Of a stretch of DNA of 6,594 nt, positions 1-6,588 are shown piece after piece. The stretch is from CAZAYB01 sp964489215 (GTDB taxonomy: Bacteria > Planctomycetota > Phycisphaerae > Sedimentisphaerales > Anaerohalosphaeraceae), in assembly GCA_964489215.1 (NCBI GenBank), contig CAZAYB010000180.1:1-6594 (forward strand). Direction: 5' to 3'. Position numbers and translations under genes: made by a program. The stretch's first letter is position 1, and each line of letters opens with the position of its first letter. Under the pieces are notes generated by a model. It saw nothing but the letters and a program-made list of their open reading frames with translations, had not been told where the DNA came from and searched no databases.

Positions 1-2
1 GA

Positions 3-1316
3 AAAAATAACGTGGAAAAAACCCCTATTCCAAACAAATTCTGGACATGGCTCATTCAACATGGCCGTACAGTTTCGATGAGGCCTTTAGAAGTCAAATG
101 GATTAACGGCCAGCGGTACCAGGCACATTTCTTTGATTATGATGTTATGCTCGGGACTGGAATTAATTTCTGGGCACCTGATGAGAGTGTTCCGAATATC
201 AATAAACAGGAAGGTTTATTATGGTATATATACCTTTCTATGCATATGATAAATTCAGGCATGAATCAGATTGCTCTCGGTCAGCCCCAAAAAACTTTCG
301 GACAGGATAAATTCCAAAACGGTTATGGAGGACAGGCACTTCGAATGATATCGAAGTTTGCAAAAAATTATGGACTTGAGTATGCACCTCAAGTTGAGGG
401 AGTTCGCTTTGTTACATTTGCAGCAAATACAATTGTGTATTATCTTTCTGACTATTGCGAATACGTGGATTTCGTTATTTCTCCTTATGGAGCCAATTGG
501 ATTGGCTCAGGTTATACCTGGCCCAATGGACTAAGTGATAGCTGGGACACTATCCCTCCACAAAGTGCAGGTTTACCTGGTAAGCCGCTTTGTTTGCAGT
601 TGGACACCAGTGTCGCGGATATAGACCAGATAAATGCATTTGTAAAAGAAACTCCCAACAACAGAAATCAATGGCTTACAGATTATACAAATTATGTAAA
701 AGACGTTCACGGATATTATGCTTTTATGCCCGGTGTAACGCCTTATATGCCTATAGACACCCAGGATTTCACAGGTTATATTTTACCCCCTAAAAGTTAT
801 CCATGGCGATATAATTTCCTGCCCTGGCAGGAATACAGTGGATGTGAAAATACCATACGTGACCTTTTTGATGATTTTGCTCCGACAGGCTCGATTATCA
901 TAAACTACGATAATACTGTAACATTTGATAATTTGCTCAATATAATCCTGACTGCAAATGACCAGGGCAGTGGTGTCAGTGAAATGAGATTTCAAATTAA
1001 CGACAGCTGGACAGACTGGACGGATTATTCAAATTTCACACAAATACAGGTAGATAATAATTATGGCACCAAGGAAATATACGCACAGTTCAAGGATGCT
1101 GTAAGCAATATTTCATCATTATATTACGACAGTATTATCTATACATCCAAGGGGGATTTCAATGGAGACATGGATGTTACAACTCAAGATATTGTTTATT
1201 TAGCTGATTACTGGCTGAGCAATGACTGCCTTGAGGACCACTGCAAAAGTGCTGACATAAATCTCGACCACAAAGTAGATATAAAGGATTTTGCACTAAC
1301 CGCACAAAACTGGTAA
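3..1316 (+). CDS. Secreted glycosidase-like protein with Ig-like domain and C-terminal dockerin (5' partial)
   Basis: The frame is open to the left edge; the first possible start is a GTG at 12 with no visible ribosome binding site, so the true start is probably outside the window. Residues below are counted from that GTG. Residues 1-290 show alternating hydrophobic strands and helices typical of the later half of a TIM barrel (INSGMNQIALGQ near 80-91, YVDFVISPYGANW near 151-163, YYAFMPGVTPYMP near 235-247). I cannot name its family or assign catalytic residues. Residues 290-378 form a bacterial Ig-like domain with the DQGSGVSEMRF and KEIYAQFKDAVSNISS signatures. Residues 381-434 are a dockerin-like pair of calcium loops: D382/N384/D386/D393 and D415/N417/D419/D426, with two Cys (406, 411) between them. 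Dockerins bind cohesin partners; in this kind of organism the partner is usually unknown. Stop TAA is at 1314-1316, 24 nt before the next start, consistent with an operon. A secreted carbohydrate-active role is inferred; the dockerin and Ig-like calls are firm. Confidence 0.8.
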   Translation, partial: KNNVEKTPIPNKFWTWLIQHGRTVSMRPLEVKWINGQRYQAHFFDYDVMLGTGINFWAPDESVPNINKQEGLLWYIYLSMHMINSGMNQIALGQPQKTFGQDKFQNGYGGQALRMISKFAKNYGLEYAPQVEGVRFVTFAANTIVYYLSDYCEYVDFVISPYGANWIGSGYTWPNGLSDSWDTIPPQSAGLPGKPLCLQLDTSVADIDQINAFVKETPNNRNQWLTDYTNYVKDVHGYYAFMPGVTPYMPIDTQDFTGYILPPKSYPWRYNFLPWQEYSGCENTIRDLFDDFAPTGSIIINYDNTVTFDNLLNIILTANDQGSGVSEMRFQINDSWTDWTDYSNFTQIQVDNNYGTKEIYAQFKDAVSNISSLYYDSIIYTSKGDFNGDMDVTTQDIVYLADYWLSNDCLEDHCKSADINLDHKVDIKDFALTAQNW

Positions 1317-1330
1317 AGCTAATTTAAAGA

Positions 1331-1335
1331 AAGGA
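1331..1335 (+). promoter_or_regulatory. Ribosome binding site for the lipoprotein gene start at 1341
   Basis: AAGGA lies 5 nt upstream of the ATG at 1341, inside a purine-rich AAAGAAAGGA stretch. It marks 1341 as a real translation start, although the reading frame downstream is cut by the assembly gap. The ATG at 1558 has no comparable site. Confidence 0.65.
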
Positions 1336-1340
1336 TTGAA

Positions 1341-1411
1341 ATGGATAAAAATCGTACGCCTTATTTTATCGTATGTAAAATAATTATTGTCAGTTTATCC
1401 CTGATTCTATT
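1341..1411 (+). CDS. 5' fragment of lipoprotein gene (signal peptide), cut by assembly gap
   Basis: The ATG at 1341 has a good ribosome binding site and begins MDKNRTPYFIVCK followed by IIIVSLSLIL, where the sequence runs into the Ns. This is a charged n-region plus a hydrophobic core, as in a lipoprotein signal peptide, but it lacks the lipobox. The lipobox LLTGC appears at the start of the frame beginning at 1558. Joining the last bases here (CTG ATT CTA TT) directly to GACTGGTTGC at 1569 would give SLSLILLTGC, a complete 27-residue signal through the Cys. I therefore read this as the true beginning of the gene at 1558-2667. As assembled the two parts are in different frames (1341 is frame 3, 1558 is frame 1), but the gap length is unknown. 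The alternative is a separate tiny ORF, which is less likely. Confidence 0.6.
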
Positions 1412-1421
1412 NNNNNNNNNN
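1412..1421. other. Assembly gap (ten Ns)
   Basis: Ten consecutive Ns. A round number like this is often a placeholder, so the real distance, and even the correctness of the join, is unknown. It falls inside what looks like the signal-peptide coding region of the lipoprotein gene. Confidence 0.98.
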
Positions 1422-1557
1422 CTCCATAACCCTATCTTCAGTACCCTCTCCTCCTGAGGGGGGTAAAATTTTTACAAAATCATCACATTTATTCTTATTC
1501 GTTTCAGTTTCTTTAATTTCATTTGAAGGTTTACCAGTAATTGTTATTACTTTATTT
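1422..1557. repeat. Foreign-looking segment between gap and lipobox, with small hairpin; possible dispersed repeat
   Basis: This 136-base stretch separates the signal-peptide fragment from the lipobox. It starts with a CCCTC (1444-1448) / GAGGG (1456-1460) hairpin with a 7-nt loop, in a CT-rich then G-rich context resembling palindromic dispersed repeats that flank contig ends in draft genomes. It is open in frame with the downstream gene, reading PSPPEGG and later GLPVIVITLFMILLTGC, so a hydrophobic leader can be read through it. It is also open on the minus strand (LPPSGGEG is readable). Direct repeats TGATTCTATT (1402-1411) and TGATTTTATT (1559-1568), 9/10 identical, flank the gap plus this segment. 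It could be an inserted element, a chimeric contig end, or real coding sequence. Confidence 0.35.
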
Positions 1558-2667
1558 ATGATTTTATTGACTGGTTGCCTGGAAACTCAGCAGAAAAGCC
1601 AACCCAATTCAGACAAAAAATCCTTGCCGGATATCATAGGAAGCACACATGTAAGGGGAAGATATTATCTTAATCAGGAAGATTTTCTCAACGAAGGAGC
1701 TGACAAACTCTTAAAGATGGGAACAAGAGTCATTAAAGTCTGGCTTCACAACGGCTCTGAAACACCTGCTGTAATGTATCCCTATAATTCTCAATGGCCG
1801 GAATTTAACTCTCTGGTCCAGTGCGCAAAACATCCTTACTGGAAAAAACTTTTTAACAAACCTTTTACCACATATATTATCCAGGTAATGGCTGTCGATG
1901 ACATGCCCGATTATTACTGGCTCGACGGCTTCACACAAAAACAGCTAAAAGATATTGAAAATCAGATGTACCAGCTGGCAAAGTATCTTTTAATTGAATA
2001 TCAAAACACTGGCAAAACTTTCATTTTCTCCAATCATGAAACAGACTGGCACCTTAAAAAAGCTAATAAATTCGATGTCGAAACGCCGGTACACGTACTT
2101 GACAATGCCGTTAAATGGTTCACTGCACGTCAGGCAGGCGTAAACAAAGCCCGCGAAGAAGTCGGCACCAATGGTGTAAGGGTGTTTCACTGCGGAGAAG
2201 TGGTCAACGTAGTCAAAAGTATGAAACAGGGACAGCTTAATATGGTTAATTACGTTTTGCCGAAAGTCAAACTCGACCTGGTATCCTATTCAGCCTGGGA
2301 CTCAACCGTTATCGGTGGATTACACGAAAAAGAGGAAATCGGACAAGCACTTGATTATATTGCAGAAAATGCACTCGACAGTGAATATTTTGGAAATAAA
2401 AATGTGTTTATAGGCGAATACGGCGTTCCTGAAAACGAGTGGGGCCAGGAAGCCATGATGACCGTAACAAAAAATGTTGTAGAAACCGGATTACAATGGG
2501 GATGCCCCTACATCGTCTACTGGCAGCTTTACTGTAACGAACCTGAAAAAGGTGTGGATATTCCTTCATGGAACCTGGATGATTTCCGGGGTTTTTGGCT
2601 TATTCGGCCCGACGGCTCAAAAACAGATGTATATAATTATTTTAGAAAGGTCTTAAAGGATGAATAA
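1558..2667 (+). CDS. Lipoprotein with glycoside hydrolase-like (clan GH-A style) TIM barrel
   Basis: Likely a lipid-anchored glycosidase acting on an extracytoplasmic glycan; the substrate cannot be told. Counted from the ATG at 1558, the lipobox is LLTGC at residues 3-7, so the mature protein would start at Cys7. Six residues are too few for a signal peptide, and no ribosome binding site precedes this ATG, so the real start is probably 1341, beyond the gap. The body (about 25-366) has a TIM-barrel pattern: RVIKVWLH (57-64), YIIQVMAV (106-113), FIFSNHETDW (155-164), VRVFHCGE (207-214), LDLVSYSAWD (239-248), VFIGEYGVPEN (283-293), YIVYWQLY (318-325). E161 after strand 4 and E287 in IGEYG after strand 7 fit the acid/base and nucleophile positions of clan GH-A, and W322 fits the conserved Trp at strand 8. 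The acid/base motif is N-H-E rather than the classical N-E, so the family is uncertain. The gene overlaps the next by 8 nt, implying translational coupling. Confidence 0.82.
   Translation: MILLTGCLETQQKSQPNSDKKSLPDIIGSTHVRGRYYLNQEDFLNEGADKLLKMGTRVIKVWLHNGSETPAVMYPYNSQWPEFNSLVQCAKHPYWKKLFNKPFTTYIIQVMAVDDMPDYYWLDGFTQKQLKDIENQMYQLAKYLLIEYQNTGKTFIFSNHETDWHLKKANKFDVETPVHVLDNAVKWFTARQAGVNKAREEVGTNGVRVFHCGEVVNVVKSMKQGQLNMVNYVLPKVKLDLVSYSAWDSTVIGGLHEKEEIGQALDYIAENALDSEYFGNKNVFIGEYGVPENEWGQEAMMTVTKNVVETGLQWGCPYIVYWQLYCNEPEKGVDIPSWNLDDFRGFWLIRPDGSKTDVYNYFRKVLKDE
2644..2650 (+). promoter_or_regulatory. Ribosome binding site for the alpha-galactosidase-like gene
   Basis: AGAAAGG ends 9 nt before the ATG at 2660 and lies inside the 3' end of the preceding gene. 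It supports the start that gives an 8-nt overlap with the upstream stop and a clean signal peptide. A second AAAGG abuts the ATG but is too close to work. Confidence 0.55.
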
Positions 2668-5200
2668 CTTCTCAAAAGTGATTCATAGATTTCCCCGTTT
2701 GATTTTTGCGGTATTGTGTATTGTTCCTGCATTGCCTGCACTTCTTTGTGCCGAACAATCAGTAAATCTTACCGTTTCATCTGAAAGTATAACAGCCGCC
2801 TGCGGCGGAAACTCAACTGCAATCCCTTTGACAAATATAAAATTGATTTTCGATGAACAGACGGTCGTGCTTTCAGAAAATTTAACGATATCACAAAAAA
2901 AACTGCTCGCCGGTGAGTTGATTGATGTCAAAATCAAATACCCGGATAAAATTAAATTCGGCAGCTTAGATATAGTGCTGCACCTGCAATGGTCAGACCA
3001 GGAAAAGATTTTAAGAAAGTGGATAAGTTATAGGCTCCATGGAGAACAAGCTGTCTTACTCAAAGAGATTGTTTTCGATGAAAGAAAGCTTGACCTGCAA
3101 AAAATTAATCAAAGTATATCTATACATGAAGTACAAAGTTACCCCGTTTTCGGAAAAGGTTATTTCTGCGGGATAGAATATCCTGTAGCTTCTACACATA
3201 CCAGTGGCTCGGCTGCAATTATTGGCCATTTAGTCGGAGAAGAGCTTTTGCCAGACCAATGGTATCAAAGCAGAAAAATAATTTACGGCATAACAAATCC
3301 AGGTAAAGAACTCGAACAGTTCAAAAGGTATATTCACCAAAACAGACCAGAACCAAAGAGCCTTCACTTTAACTATAACAGCTGGTGGACTACTTCCTGG
3401 GCTTATTCACAAAAGGACATACTTGGCCTGCTGCAAGTCTTTGAAGAAAAACTTTATCAGCCTTATTCGATTTCGCCCGACAGTTTCGCTATCGACCTCG
3501 GATGGTCGGAACCTAACAGTATATGGGGAATAAACAAAAAAAGATTTCCAGGTGGTTTTGAAAACATAAGTAAAGCAGCGGATAAAGCTGGAACGAAATT
3601 AGGTGTATGGTTCTCACCGTCAGCCTATTATACCGAATATGGCGCCCTGGACACAGCATGGGCAAAGGAACAAGGTTATGAATATTATTCCAAAACTCTT
3701 TGCCTGGGTGGAAAAAAATATTTTTCTCAACTTAAAAAAACGTTAAACCGTCATATTCGTCTATACGATATTGCTCATTTAAAAGTAGACGGACTTAACC
3801 TTACCTGTCCTCAAACCAGCCACGGCCATCCTCCAGGAAAACTTTCTGCCGCGCACATAGGAAAAAATGCAGTTGAGCTTTTCAGCTCTTTCAGAGAAAC
3901 CAAACCTGATATTTGGATTGAAGCAACCTGCTTTGGTTGGAATCCAAGCCCATGGTGGCTTTTTTATGTAAACTGTGTTCTGGGAACCCATGGCGATGAT
4001 GCTCCTTGGGGCATAGTTCCCAGTCCAATCTATCGGTACAGCCTTACAACTGCCAGAGATTATTTTAATTTGCAGGGAGCTGTTCATTCCAAAATACCCA
4101 TACCGGCACAGCAGGTCTTCGGGATAATCCATCAATCGGATGAAACTTTTATTGAAGATGGCATAAATGCAGTCATGAGAGGACATAATTTCATACCTCT
4201 TTATTTCAATCCGAAATATATGAATGACAAAAGATGGAAAACCCTGGCAGATCTTATGAAATGGGCAAAAAATAACAGTGAGATTCTAAATAAAACAGAA
4301 ATACTGCTCCCCGAAAGCTGGCGACAGGGCAATACCCCGAGATTTAAAAGAGATGAAAAAATGCCCCGTGAAGTATACGGATATGCCCACTGGCACAATA
4401 ATAAGGGACTCGTTCATTTACGAAACCCATGGATTAAGCAGCAGGATTATGAGTTTATTATTCGCTGCAGAGGTGACAATTTAGATGTGACTTCTATATT
4501 TCCCGAACAAAGATCCTATGCTGAAAAACTCAAAAAAGCAGATAAACTCACCGTCACTCTCAGACCTTATGAAACACTGGTTCTGTCTGTAAAGGAAGCT
4601 GAGAATAACAATTTCCCTTCCGCCTCTCAGTTTGCAGAACAAATCCAGATAAAGGCAAAAAATACTAAAGCTGAAATAATAAAGTATGAAGAACCCAAAA
4701 AAGAATTGAGTAAAAATGGTGCTGTTCCGGATAAACCCGAGAATAGCTGTGTTAAGCTGGAGTTTTCCGCTCAGCTGAACATACCTTATGACAATGCCAT
4801 GCTCTACCTGCTGCTCGAAGATGAAAAAACAAAGCCCTCTGCACCCGAAAATGTGCTCACATTAAACGGCCATTCTCAATCTATGAATATTAATACTTCC
4901 AATACTGGTTTTGCGGCTACCAAAGAAGGACCTGAAAATTGGCTTTTTCTCGAAGCAAAACTTTTCAAAGGAAAAAACGATATCTATCTTGAACTGCCCA
5001 ATGGCTGCAGCTTTGACCGTCTCAGTTTGTGGGTTTGGGCTTTTCGAAAACCTGTGTCTGACAATAAGCTCGGCCTAAAAAGCAAGATCGCTCAGCCGGA
5101 GATTATTTCTCTGGAATCTGAATGCTTATTACTGCCAAAGGATATATGGGAAAAAGCGGTTATCTCAGTCAGAAAAGATAACATTCAAAGGCAGCACTGA
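2660..5200 (+). CDS. Exported alpha-galactosidase-like glycoside hydrolase (clan GH-D, GH36 style) with extra C-terminal module
   Basis: Probably removes alpha-linked galactose or a related sugar outside the cytoplasm. Residues 1-31 are a signal peptide (basic start, core LIFAVLCIVPALPALL, likely cut after CA31); C30 does not sit in a proper lipobox. Residues 32-225 look like the N-terminal beta-sandwich of GH36 enzymes. The barrel, about 235-545, carries HFNYNSWWTTSW (236-247), DLGW (279-282, matching the usual DDGW), KLGVWFSP (313-320, matching GLWFEPE), LKVDG (374-378) with D377 as candidate nucleophile, and IEATCFGW then HGDDAPWG (444-451) with D446 or D447 as candidate acid/base. KVD rather than KWD recalls the raffinose-synthase/seed-imbibition branch of GH36, so alpha-galactosidase activity is not certain. 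A short beta domain (about 570-645, ending LRPYETLVLSV) closes the usual architecture. Residues 650-846 are extra: a Lys/Glu-rich linker, then a beta-rich stretch that may be a carbohydrate-binding module. At 846 residues it is longer than a typical bacterial GH36 of about 700-750. Confidence 0.82.
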   Translation: MNNFSKVIHRFPRLIFAVLCIVPALPALLCAEQSVNLTVSSESITAACGGNSTAIPLTNIKLIFDEQTVVLSENLTISQKKLLAGELIDVKIKYPDKIKFGSLDIVLHLQWSDQEKILRKWISYRLHGEQAVLLKEIVFDERKLDLQKINQSISIHEVQSYPVFGKGYFCGIEYPVASTHTSGSAAIIGHLVGEELLPDQWYQSRKIIYGITNPGKELEQFKRYIHQNRPEPKSLHFNYNSWWTTSWAYSQKDILGLLQVFEEKLYQPYSISPDSFAIDLGWSEPNSIWGINKKRFPGGFENISKAADKAGTKLGVWFSPSAYYTEYGALDTAWAKEQGYEYYSKTLCLGGKKYFSQLKKTLNRHIRLYDIAHLKVDGLNLTCPQTSHGHPPGKLSAAHIGKNAVELFSSFRETKPDIWIEATCFGWNPSPWWLFYVNCVLGTHGDDAPWGIVPSPIYRYSLTTARDYFNLQGAVHSKIPIPAQQVFGIIHQSDETFIEDGINAVMRGHNFIPLYFNPKYMNDKRWKTLADLMKWAKNNSEILNKTEILLPESWRQGNTPRFKRDEKMPREVYGYAHWHNNKGLVHLRNPWIKQQDYEFIIRCRGDNLDVTSIFPEQRSYAEKLKKADKLTVTLRPYETLVLSVKEAENNNFPSASQFAEQIQIKAKNTKAEIIKYEEPKKELSKNGAVPDKPENSCVKLEFSAQLNIPYDNAMLYLLLEDEKTKPSAPENVLTLNGHSQSMNINTSNTGFAATKEGPENWLFLEAKLFKGKNDIYLELPNGCSFDRLSLWVWAFRKPVSDNKLGLKSKIAQPEIISLESECLLLPKDIWEKAVISVRKDNIQRQH

Positions 5201-5213
5201 TAATCGCTTATAT

Positions 5214-6227
5214 TTACCTTACTGTCGTAAGTGCGGAAAAATTGCCTTCAAAAAAGTTTTGAATATTGTCTAAACAGGCCGTCGCCATTCTGTCACACGC
5301 TTGCTTTGTACTCGAACCGATGTGCGGCGTGAGGACCGCGTTGTCAAGCTGCCTTAAGTCCTTTTTCTTGTCAATCGGCATATATGGTTCATTTTCAAAA
5401 ACATCCAGCCCCGCCCCTGCAATGGTTTCATTCTTTAATGCGTCAAATAAAGCGACTTCATCAACTACCATTCCTCTTGCGGTATTTATCAGTATCGATG
5501 ACTTTTTCATAAGCTTCAATTTTTTACTGTCAAGATAATGTTTCGTACGGTCATTTGCCGGGATGTGCAAACTGACAATATCAGCTTGTCTTAAAGCTTC
5601 TTCTGTATTGGTAAGATAATCTGCTATGCCGAATTTATTGATACAATCCTGTTTCTCATATCCTATTTTTTCTGCCAGCTCGTCTTCGGGTATCACATCA
5701 ACAGCTAATACCTTTAGTCCGAACCCGAAAGAAGCAATTTTGGCGACTTTCTGACCGATTGGCCCAAAACCTATTACTGCAAGGACTTTGCCGTTCAGTT
5801 CCGAACCGATTTGCTGGGCGAAGTTTCCGTTTGCCATTTCCCTGCTAACCTGTGGGATTTTCCTTAAAACCGATCCAATCAGCCAAACAGCATGTTCTGC
5901 AACACTTTGATCGAGTACTCCGGGGGTGTTGGTCACTAAAATGTTTTTAGATTTGCATACAGTTTTGTCCACGCCGTCATGACCTACGCCGAATCTGGCA
6001 ATTATTGCATTTTTCCCATCGGCATTATCTGCTAAAACATCATAAAGCGGGCCCGTATATTTCTCTACGCCGAGAATTACGGCTCTGGATGAGGTCTGAG
6101 CTGCCTTTTCAGCAAATTTATCCTCATCAAACACTTCGCAGTCAATTTCGGCAAAAGAGCAGCTGTCAAAGATTTGCTTTGCTTTATTGTATTCATTTTG
6201 AGCTATTACAATCGTTTCCCTGGCCAT
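5214..6227 (-). CDS. D-2-hydroxyacid dehydrogenase (phosphoglycerate dehydrogenase-like), NAD-dependent
   Basis: Cytoplasmic oxidoreductase interconverting a 2-hydroxyacid and its 2-keto acid with NAD(H). The 337-residue protein has the family's full length of about 320-340 without the extra regulatory domains of long SerA forms. The substrate-binding half shows ARFGVGHDGVD (77-87) and the TNTPG signature (99-103). The nucleotide fold has VIGFGPIGQKVA (151-162) with the GxGxxG loop at 153-158; D177 at the end of the second strand favours NAD over NADP. The catalytic triad is present: R251 in NTARG, E280 in FENEP, H302 in TPHIGSST. The exact substrate cannot be told: 3-phosphoglycerate, glyoxylate/hydroxypyruvate and other 2-keto acids are all handled by close relatives. 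The start at 6227 is supported by AGGA six nt upstream. The gene converges on the glycosidase gene with 13 nt between stops and no clear terminator hairpin. It has its own upstream region, so it is probably not part of the glycosidase operon. Confidence 0.92.
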   Translation of the reverse strand: MARETIVIAQNEYNKAKQIFDSCSFAEIDCEVFDEDKFAEKAAQTSSRAVILGVEKYTGPLYDVLADNADGKNAIIARFGVGHDGVDKTVCKSKNILVTNTPGVLDQSVAEHAVWLIGSVLRKIPQVSREMANGNFAQQIGSELNGKVLAVIGFGPIGQKVAKIASFGFGLKVLAVDVIPEDELAEKIGYEKQDCINKFGIADYLTNTEEALRQADIVSLHIPANDRTKHYLDSKKLKLMKKSSILINTARGMVVDEVALFDALKNETIAGAGLDVFENEPYMPIDKKKDLRQLDNAVLTPHIGSSTKQACDRMATACLDNIQNFFEGNFSALTTVR

Positions 6228-6233
6228 ATTAAT

Positions 6234-6237
6234 TCCT
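6234..6237 (-). promoter_or_regulatory. Ribosome binding site of the hydroxyacid dehydrogenase gene
   Basis: On the minus strand AGGA stands 6 nt before the ATG at 6225-6227, a normal spacing, and fixes the start that gives the short MARETIVIA lead-in to the first beta strand. Confidence 0.6.
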
Positions 6238-6295
6238 GTTAATTGCTGTTGTTATTTACAGTTTATAAAATGTCTGATCTGGAAACTGAAAGTGT

Positions 6296-6301
6296 ATTAT
6301 A
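6296..6301 (-). promoter_or_regulatory. Candidate -10 box for the hydroxyacid dehydrogenase gene
   Basis: The minus strand reads a perfect TATAAT here, which would give a leader of roughly 60 nt before the ATG at 6227. No good -35 box sits at the usual 16-18 nt distance: AACCTT lies at 17 nt, and TTGATT lies only 13 nt away. Perfect TATAAT matches are common in AT-rich DNA, so this is a weak call. Confidence 0.3.
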
Positions 6302-6454
6302 CAACCATCCGTGTAATCAAGGTTATTTATGTAGAAAGAGGAATTATTTTTTATTTTTCATTGCAGGAAAATTATTTGATTGAAGATTGATTACAGCAGG
6401 TGCCGGTCAGTTAGTAAATTCATTGTTATGCTTGATGACAGAAGTTGTTTGAAA

Positions 6455-6476
6455 CGGGTGTTCAATTAGACACCTG
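6455..6476. repeat. Small inverted repeat (hairpin)
   Basis: CGGGTGT (6455-6461) pairs with ACACCTG (6470-6476): seven base pairs including one G-T wobble, with an 8-nt loop. No T-run follows on either strand, so it does not look like an intrinsic terminator. It could be an operator-like dyad or chance. Confidence 0.35.
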
Positions 6477-6556
6477 GTATATAAGAAAATCTGCAAAATT
6501 TTTATAAGCTGTTTATTAGTATGGTTTTACGTGAAAATGGGCGATTTTTAAAAACT

Positions 6557-6588
6557 GGCCAAAAGTGACCAATGGCGACCAAAAGTTA
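6557..6588. repeat. Three GRCCAA direct repeats at exact 10-bp spacing
   Basis: GGCCAA begins at 6557, GACCAA at 6567 and GACCAA at 6577. The first and third copies extend to a 10/12 match (GGCCAAAAGTGA and GACCAAAAGTTA, 20 bp apart). A spacing of one helical turn puts the copies on one face of the DNA, as in protein-binding arrays such as operators or transposase-binding ends. The window stops 6 bases later, so the array may continue. Confidence 0.5.

Noticed and set aside
1422..1557. Minus-strand open frame reading LPPSGGEG as a separate gene
   Set aside because: It runs into the gap, has no evident start or ribosome binding site, and is more simply explained as the complement of a repeat or of the lipoprotein leader.
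3779..4186. 135-codon minus-strand ORF inside the alpha-galactosidase-like gene
   Set aside because: It lies wholly within the conserved barrel-coding region, the opposite frame carries clear family motifs, and its own translation shows no recognisable domain.
5201..5213. Possible shared terminator between the converging genes
   Set aside because: The 13 bases between the stops contain no inverted repeat or T-run, and I saw no strong hairpin in the adjoining coding ends.
5266..5538. 90-codon plus-strand ORF antisense to the dehydrogenase gene
   Set aside because: The minus strand here encodes the catalytic Arg, Glu and His motifs of a complete dehydrogenase; the plus-strand ORF is a shadow without a ribosome binding site.
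6429..6470. 13-codon ORF beginning ATGCTTGATGAC
   Set aside because: There is no ribosome binding site before it, it is very short, and no known leader-peptide features such as repeated regulatory codons are present.
6455..6476. Hairpin as an intrinsic terminator
   Set aside because: No T-tract follows the stem on either strand and no gene ends nearby within the window.
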